Shown here piece by piece: positions 7,652 through 10,120 of a stretch of DNA of 10,120 bases (the stretch's first letter is position 1; the number at the start of each line of letters is the position of its first letter). The notes under the pieces are model-generated. The model was not told where the DNA came from. It did not search any database and saw nothing but the letters and a program-made list of their open reading frames with translations. The position numbers and the translations under genes were made by a program. The stretch is from UBA4416 sp044340865. Lineage in GTDB: Bacteria; Bacteroidota; Bacteroidia; B-17B0; Aurantibacillaceae. Location: contig JBIISW010000093.1 in the NCBI GenBank assembly GCA_044340865.1, positions 1-10,120 on the forward strand. Direction: 5' to 3'.

Positions 7652-8066
7652 ATCTTTTTTACCAAACAGAGGCAGTGTAACAAGCATTGCCTCTTTTTAA
7701 TTTACATCAAGTCTTTATCGGAAACATTTTGTGAAACGAATGTCACAATACTGGATAAGTTCAGGCTTCAACACGTTATAAATTATTTACCAAAATTTAA
7801 TCATTACGTCTAATCGCTTTGAATTTTTAGGTAATTTCATGAGCAATCAGATATGTCAATGGCATCGAATAAAAACAAACTCATACCTGAGGTTTTATTT
7901 CCATAGCCCATGCTGGTGTTATCTGCAACTAATAAATTAAATATTAGTCATCATTAGAAATATATTTATCTACTCTTTTGTTAGAGAGAATAACAACAAT
8001 GGCTTTAAAATAAAATACTATAATTTATAGCAACAACTTACTATAAATCGGTTGTAATTTTATAGT
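7652..8066. other. Gene-free stretch between core genes and recombinase
   Basis: This 415-bp gap starts with the terminator of the upstream gene (7668-7698) and ends with the repeated CTATAA half-sites before the recombinase. In between I see a 7-bp inverted repeat ACTATTA-like pair, ACTAATA at 7928-7934 and TATTAGT at 7942-7948, and TTGTTA/TAACAA at 7978-7983 and 7991-7996. No ORF is convincing. The gap probably marks the left edge of the accessory region, but no clear attachment duplication was found. Confidence 0.5.
7668..7698 (+). terminator. Intrinsic terminator
   Basis: AGAGGCAGTG (7668-7677) pairs with CATTGCCTCT (7685-7694) in a 10-bp stem with one G-U pair and a 7-nt loop, followed at once by a T-run to 7698. 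It lies 17 bp after the stop of the T9SS-sorted protein and should end its transcript, insulating the recombinase region. Confidence 0.88.
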
Positions 8067-8068
8067 AT
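8015..8068. promoter_or_regulatory. Cluster of CTATAA half-sites over the recombinase start
   Basis: The hexamer CTATAA or its complement TTATAG occurs four times in alternating orientation: CTATAA 8018-8023, TTATAG 8025-8030, CTATAA 8041-8046, TTATAG 8060-8065. The outer pair extends to 9-bp arms, ATACTATAA (8015-8023) and TTATAGTAT (8060-8068), and the inner right pair to ACTATAAA (8040-8047) and TTTATAGT (8059-8066). The last arm covers the recombinase start codon. The layout suggests an operator or recombinase-binding region controlling recombinase expression. No regulator gene is adjacent, so self-regulation is one option. Confidence 0.4.
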
Positions 8069-9200
8069 GGTAAAGGAAATGACAATAGAACACGCATTAC
8101 ATAACAATCGAATGAAACTATTTTTAAAGTTTGATTATGATAGAGAAACTATTGAACTTGTAAAAAAAATGGCTGATGCTAAATGGAGTAATTCTAAAAA
8201 AAGTTGGTATATGAGTTATTACAAAGAAGCAATATCACATATTAAAAATAATCTTGGCTCAAATGGAATTACATTAAAAATGCTAAATGGATACGATGAT
8301 GTAATTAAGCCCAAACCAATTGACAGTAAAAAACCAAGTGATGCTTTACCTGATTTGGATAAAGTGCAAAAAGAAAAAATAAAGAAATTTAACTTTTGGA
8401 TGCAGAGCAAACGCTACAGCGAAAACACTATTGGAACCTATATAGATTCGATACAAACTTTTTTGAGATATTATGCAATTAAAAAGCTCAGCGAAATTAC
8501 TAATGAAGATTTAATTAATTTTAATAATGAATATATAATAGCCAACAACTATTCAGCTTCGTATCAAAATCAAATTGTTAATGCTGTGAAATTATTTTTT
8601 AGAAGTATTGAAAATAAACAATTACAACCCGAATTAATTCACCGCCCAAAAACCCAAAAACAATTACCTAATGTTTTGAGTAAAGAAGAAATAAAATTAA
8701 TACTGAACGCACATGGCAATATTAAACATAAAGCAATGTTGAGTTTAATTTACAGTTGTGGCTTAAGAAGAAGTGAGTTGCTAAACTTAACATTAAACGA
8801 TATTGATTCAAAAAGAGGTTTAGTTATCATTAGACAAGCGAAAGGCAGAAAAGATAGAATGGCTCCTTTGTCAGAAAAGATTTTAAGCCTATTAAGAGAC
8901 TATTATATTGCATATAAGCCAACTAAGTGGTTGTTTGAAGGACAAAGTGGCAAAGGACAATATGATGAGCGGAGTTTAGCTAGTGTATTAATACAAGCAC
9001 TTCGCAAAAGTAAAATAACCAAACCAGTTACACTACATTGGCTAAGGCATAGTTACGCTACTCATTTATTAGAGAATGGTACAGATTTAAGATATATACA
9101 AGAAATTTTAGGACACAGCAGTAGCAGAACAACTGAAATTTACACGCACGTTAGTAATAAAAGTCTTCAAAAAATTGTGTCGCCATTTGATAGTTTATGA
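8067..9200 (+). CDS. Tyrosine recombinase (Xer-like) with HARP-like N-terminal segment, candidate integron integrase
   Basis: The 377-residue protein has three parts. Residues about 7-72 are an extra N-terminal segment with the pattern FDYDRETIELVKKM..AKW....KSWYM, which resembles the HARP-type fold of SMARCAL1-like helicases. Residues about 100-185 are a SAM-like core-binding domain (FWMQSKRYSENTIGTYIDSI). Residues about 203-377 are the catalytic domain. The catalytic set is complete: R234 (CGLRRSE), K259 (QAKGRKDR), H324 and R327 (LHWLRHSYATHLLE), H350 (LGHSS) and nucleophile Y359 (TEIYTHV). The end VSPFDSL resembles the IntI/Xer tail. The stretch between the K259 hairpin and H324 is short, so the extra helix insertion diagnostic of IntI is not visible. 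The gene points toward the cassettes, not away from them as in class 1 integrons. Start may be the ATG at 8067 or 8079; 8067 overlaps an inverted repeat. It may catalyse cassette insertion and excision at the downstream sites. Confidence 0.9.
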   Translation: MVKEMTIEHALHNNRMKLFLKFDYDRETIELVKKMADAKWSNSKKSWYMSYYKEAISHIKNNLGSNGITLKMLNGYDDVIKPKPIDSKKPSDALPDLDKVQKEKIKKFNFWMQSKRYSENTIGTYIDSIQTFLRYYAIKKLSEITNEDLINFNNEYIIANNYSASYQNQIVNAVKLFFRSIENKQLQPELIHRPKTQKQLPNVLSKEEIKLILNAHGNIKHKAMLSLIYSCGLRRSELLNLTLNDIDSKRGLVIIRQAKGRKDRMAPLSEKILSLLRDYYIAYKPTKWLFEGQSGKGQYDERSLASVLIQALRKSKITKPVTLHWLRHSYATHLLENGTDLRYIQEILGHSSSRTTEIYTHVSNKSLQKIVSPFDSL

Positions 9201-9217
9201 TAATTTGAATATATTTG
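9186..9217 (+). promoter_or_regulatory. Candidate cassette promoter (Pc-like) at the end of the recombinase gene
   Basis: TTTG at 9186-9189 lies within the last codons of the recombinase, and TATATTTG at 9210-9217 is an exact match to the Bacteroidota -7 box TAnnTTTG. They are 20 bp apart, close to the usual spacing. It points into the cassette array, with a start expected near 9224. In class 1 integrons the cassette promoter likewise sits in or beside the integrase gene, although there the integrase faces the other way. Confidence 0.6.
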
Positions 9218-9241
9218 GTAAAGATGTAAGAATGAAAAAAA

Positions 9242-9276
9242 CATCCTTATATACTAAGATTTGACATATAAGGATG
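9242..9276. repeat. Perfect 11-bp inverted repeat beside the array junction
   Basis: CATCCTTATAT (9242-9252) and ATATAAGGATG (9266-9276) are perfect inverted repeats around a 13-nt spacer. They lie between the candidate promoter and the first core site. The symmetry suits paired recombinase-binding sites of an attI-like region. It could also form a leader hairpin in the cassette transcript. An A-run, not a T-run, follows on the plus strand, so it does not look like a forward terminator. Confidence 0.6.
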
Positions 9277-9298
9277 AAAAAATCAGTCCTATAAGTAA

Positions 9299-9313
9299 GT
9301 TAGCACCAATTAT
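9299..9313 (+). other. attI-like core site at first cassette junction
   Basis: GTTAGCACCAATTAT begins with the GTT of integron core sites (consensus GTTRRRY; the third R is C here). It is the reverse complement of ATAACTGGTGCTAAC at 9870-9884 in 14 of 15 positions. In an integron, crossover between G and TT would leave this sequence at the left edge of the first cassette. A CTATAA hexamer lies 4 bp upstream (9289-9294). Confidence 0.6.
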
Positions 9314-9996
9314 AAAAAACGACCGTGACAAACAATCTCGACATATTTAGAAAGGAGTTTTTAGAAGCGAATACTTGGGCACAGAGAAAGGACGGTGTTC
9401 CTCTTGACCTGCTCGACAACTTGACGAGTGAAGAACTTAAAATCGCAGAAATTGAACTTATAAAAGTTGCAAGTCTAAAAGACGATTGGCCAATAGTTGG
9501 ACTTGGACAATTAAAATCAAAAGATGCATTACCGACACTTTATGACTTGCTTTCCAAAAGCAAAGGTTCAATGAAAGTGACCATTGCACATTCCATTTTT
9601 CAAATATGTCAAGACACCAAAATGATTGAAATTGTTTTTGAAACAATGCCAAAAATAACTAACCAATATGAACTGATTGACGTTTTGTATTATTTGCCAG
9701 ACTTCAAGGACAAGCGAATTACAGAATTGCACAATAATTATCGAAATCACAAAGAATATTTAGTTGCTTATAATGCTACACGATATCTTGGTTTACCGAC
9801 AGACGAAGTGGTTGAAAAATTTCGAAAAAAGAAAAAACATCGAAGCATATGGGACAGATTGACGGGAAAATAACTGGTGCTAACAACAGCTACCCGCAAT
9901 TAGGGGTTTGTTGTTCGTAAGACAAAATAACGATGATAAAAAATATAACGTTTCGTAGAAATCTTACTACCCCCTAACTGCGGGTAGCTGCAACCG
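9300..9996 (+). mobile_element. Candidate integron gene cassette 1 (HEAT-repeat protein)
   Basis: The limits are set by the G^TT points at 9299/9300 and 9996/9997, giving a unit of 697 bp with one gene. The gene starts 25 bp into the unit and ends inside the left edge of the attC-like palindrome, the compact layout usual for integron cassettes. The cassette gene uses GAC for Asp and other G/C-ending codons more than the core genes do, consistent with separate origin. Confidence 0.6.
9325..9873 (+). CDS. HEAT-repeat domain protein (cassette gene)
   Basis: The 182-residue cytosolic protein contains helix pairs typical of HEAT or PBS-lyase-like repeats. The clearest unit is DDWPIVGLGQLKSKDALPTLYDLL (53-76; hallmark alternation of hydrophobic positions with D/N and K turns); less regular units follow at about 79-107, 115-139 and 143-166. 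It ends in a basic tail with KFRKKKKHR (165-173). Such repeats act as protein-binding scaffolds; no enzyme motif is visible and the partner is unknown. The start is GTG at 9325; an in-frame stop lies at 9313-9315, and no ATG precedes residue 83, so GTG is the only sensible start. No clear Shine-Dalgarno sequence is present, as is common in Bacteroidota. The gene fills the cassette, and its stop codon lies within the left edge of the attC-like site. Confidence 0.8.
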   Translation: MTNNLDIFRKEFLEANTWAQRKDGVPLDLLDNLTSEELKIAEIELIKVASLKDDWPIVGLGQLKSKDALPTLYDLLSKSKGSMKVTIAHSIFQICQDTKMIEIVFETMPKITNQYELIDVLYYLPDFKDKRITELHNNYRNHKEYLVAYNATRYLGLPTDEVVEKFRKKKKHRSIWDRLTGK

Positions 9997-10003
9997 TTAT
10001 CGG
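9870..10003. repeat. attC-like palindromic recombination site
   Basis: The outer left box is ATAACTGGTGCTAAC (9870-9884) and the outer right box GTTATCGG (9996-10003). Inside, 20-nt arms at 9887-9906 (CAGCTACCCGCA...TTAGGGG) and 9971-9990 (CCCCTAA...TGCGGGTAGCTG) pair with a single A/C mismatch (9899 against 9978). Unpaired spacers of 2 nt (left) and 5 nt (right) separate arms from boxes, like the unpaired central spacer of attC. The 64-nt interior has a further GTAAGA (9917-9922) / TCTTAC (9962-9967) pair. Total length of roughly 125 bp and the box-spacer-arm-loop order match long attC sites. The boxes deviate from the classical RYYYAAC/GTTRRRY. Confidence 0.72.
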
Positions 10004-10120
10004 TCATTGTATCAGACGAGCCAGAAAATAATAAACGGAGATATAAAATGAATTTGAAACCAATAATAATTGAAACCCAAAGACTAAAGCTGACTGGTTA
10101 TTCATCGCAGGATATGAATT
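9997..10120 (+). mobile_element. Candidate gene cassette 2, partial
   Basis: The sequence right of the second G^TT point (TTATCGGTCATTG...) should be the start of a second cassette, which continues past the window. It carries the start of a GNAT-family gene 51 bp in. If it is a cassette, its own attC should begin with a box close to CCGATAAC after the GNAT gene. Confidence 0.5.
10048..10120 (+). CDS. GNAT family N-acetyltransferase, 5' fragment
   Basis: Only the first 24 residues are present: MNLKPIIIETQRLKLTGYSS, then QDMN. The pattern IIIETQRLKL followed by a turn and acidic residue is the usual opening of RimJ/RimL-type GNAT acetyltransferases, which move an acetyl group from acetyl-CoA to an amine. 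Motif A (acetyl-CoA binding) is outside the window, so the substrate cannot be guessed. An ACGGAG sequence at 10034-10039 sits 8 bp before the ATG and could serve as ribosome binding site. GNAT genes are common in integron cassettes. Confidence 0.7.
   Translation, partial: MNLKPIIIETQRLKLTGYSSQDMN

Noticed and set aside
7837..7949. Short minus-strand open stretch that could be a remnant of a gene (reads ...NTSMGYGNKTSGMSLF...)
   Set aside because: Only about 37 codons, no good start, no family recognised; not enough to call a pseudogene.
7978..7998. TTGTTA/TAACAA inverted repeat and a TAACAACA shared with the attC-like site
   Set aside because: Short and A/T-rich, without GC-rich arms or a matching partner; it does not look like a second attC.

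Overview
The window looks like chromosome from a low-GC member of the Bacteroidota. Three things support this. Two secreted proteins end in type IX secretion (T9SS) type A sorting domains. Rho carries a long Asn/Gln/Pro-rich insertion, as in many Bacteroidota. Two candidate promoters fit the phylum's TTTG / TAnnTTTG pattern. Species cannot be decided from the sequence.

Positions 22-5087 are core genome: mqnA (futalosine-route menaquinone synthesis) facing gatC and a plsC-type acyltransferase on the minus strand, with gatC and plsC overlapping by 11 bp. Then, on the plus strand, come a lone ABC ATPase with unusual Q- and H-loops, rho, and a DUF4199 membrane protein 24 bp behind rho. Positions 5088-5485 are gene-free and hold a 50-bp tandem repeat. 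Two secreted proteins follow: an N-formylglutamate amidohydrolase-like enzyme (5486-6637) and a CxxxxCH 'choice-of-anchor V'-like protein (6851-7651), the latter closed by a clear hairpin terminator.

The right end (about 8015-10120) is accessory DNA and the main discovery. A tyrosine recombinase with all catalytic residues but no visible IntI-specific insertion, and with an unusual HARP-like N-terminal segment, is followed in the same orientation by what looks like an integron cassette array. A consensus-type Bacteroidota promoter in the last codons of the recombinase gene points at the array. A core-like site GTTAGCACC at 9299 starts a cassette carrying a HEAT-repeat protein. The cassette ends in a long imperfect palindrome (9870-10003) built like an attC site. 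The left edge of this palindrome (ATAACTGGTGCTAAC) is the reverse complement, 14 of 15 bases, of the cassette's own start, while its right edge (GTTATCGG) belongs to the next cassette, which begins with a GNAT acetyltransferase gene cut by the window end. That arrangement is what integron exchange at G^TT would leave. I infer an integron-like system driven by a Xer-type recombinase; recombination itself is not shown by sequence alone.
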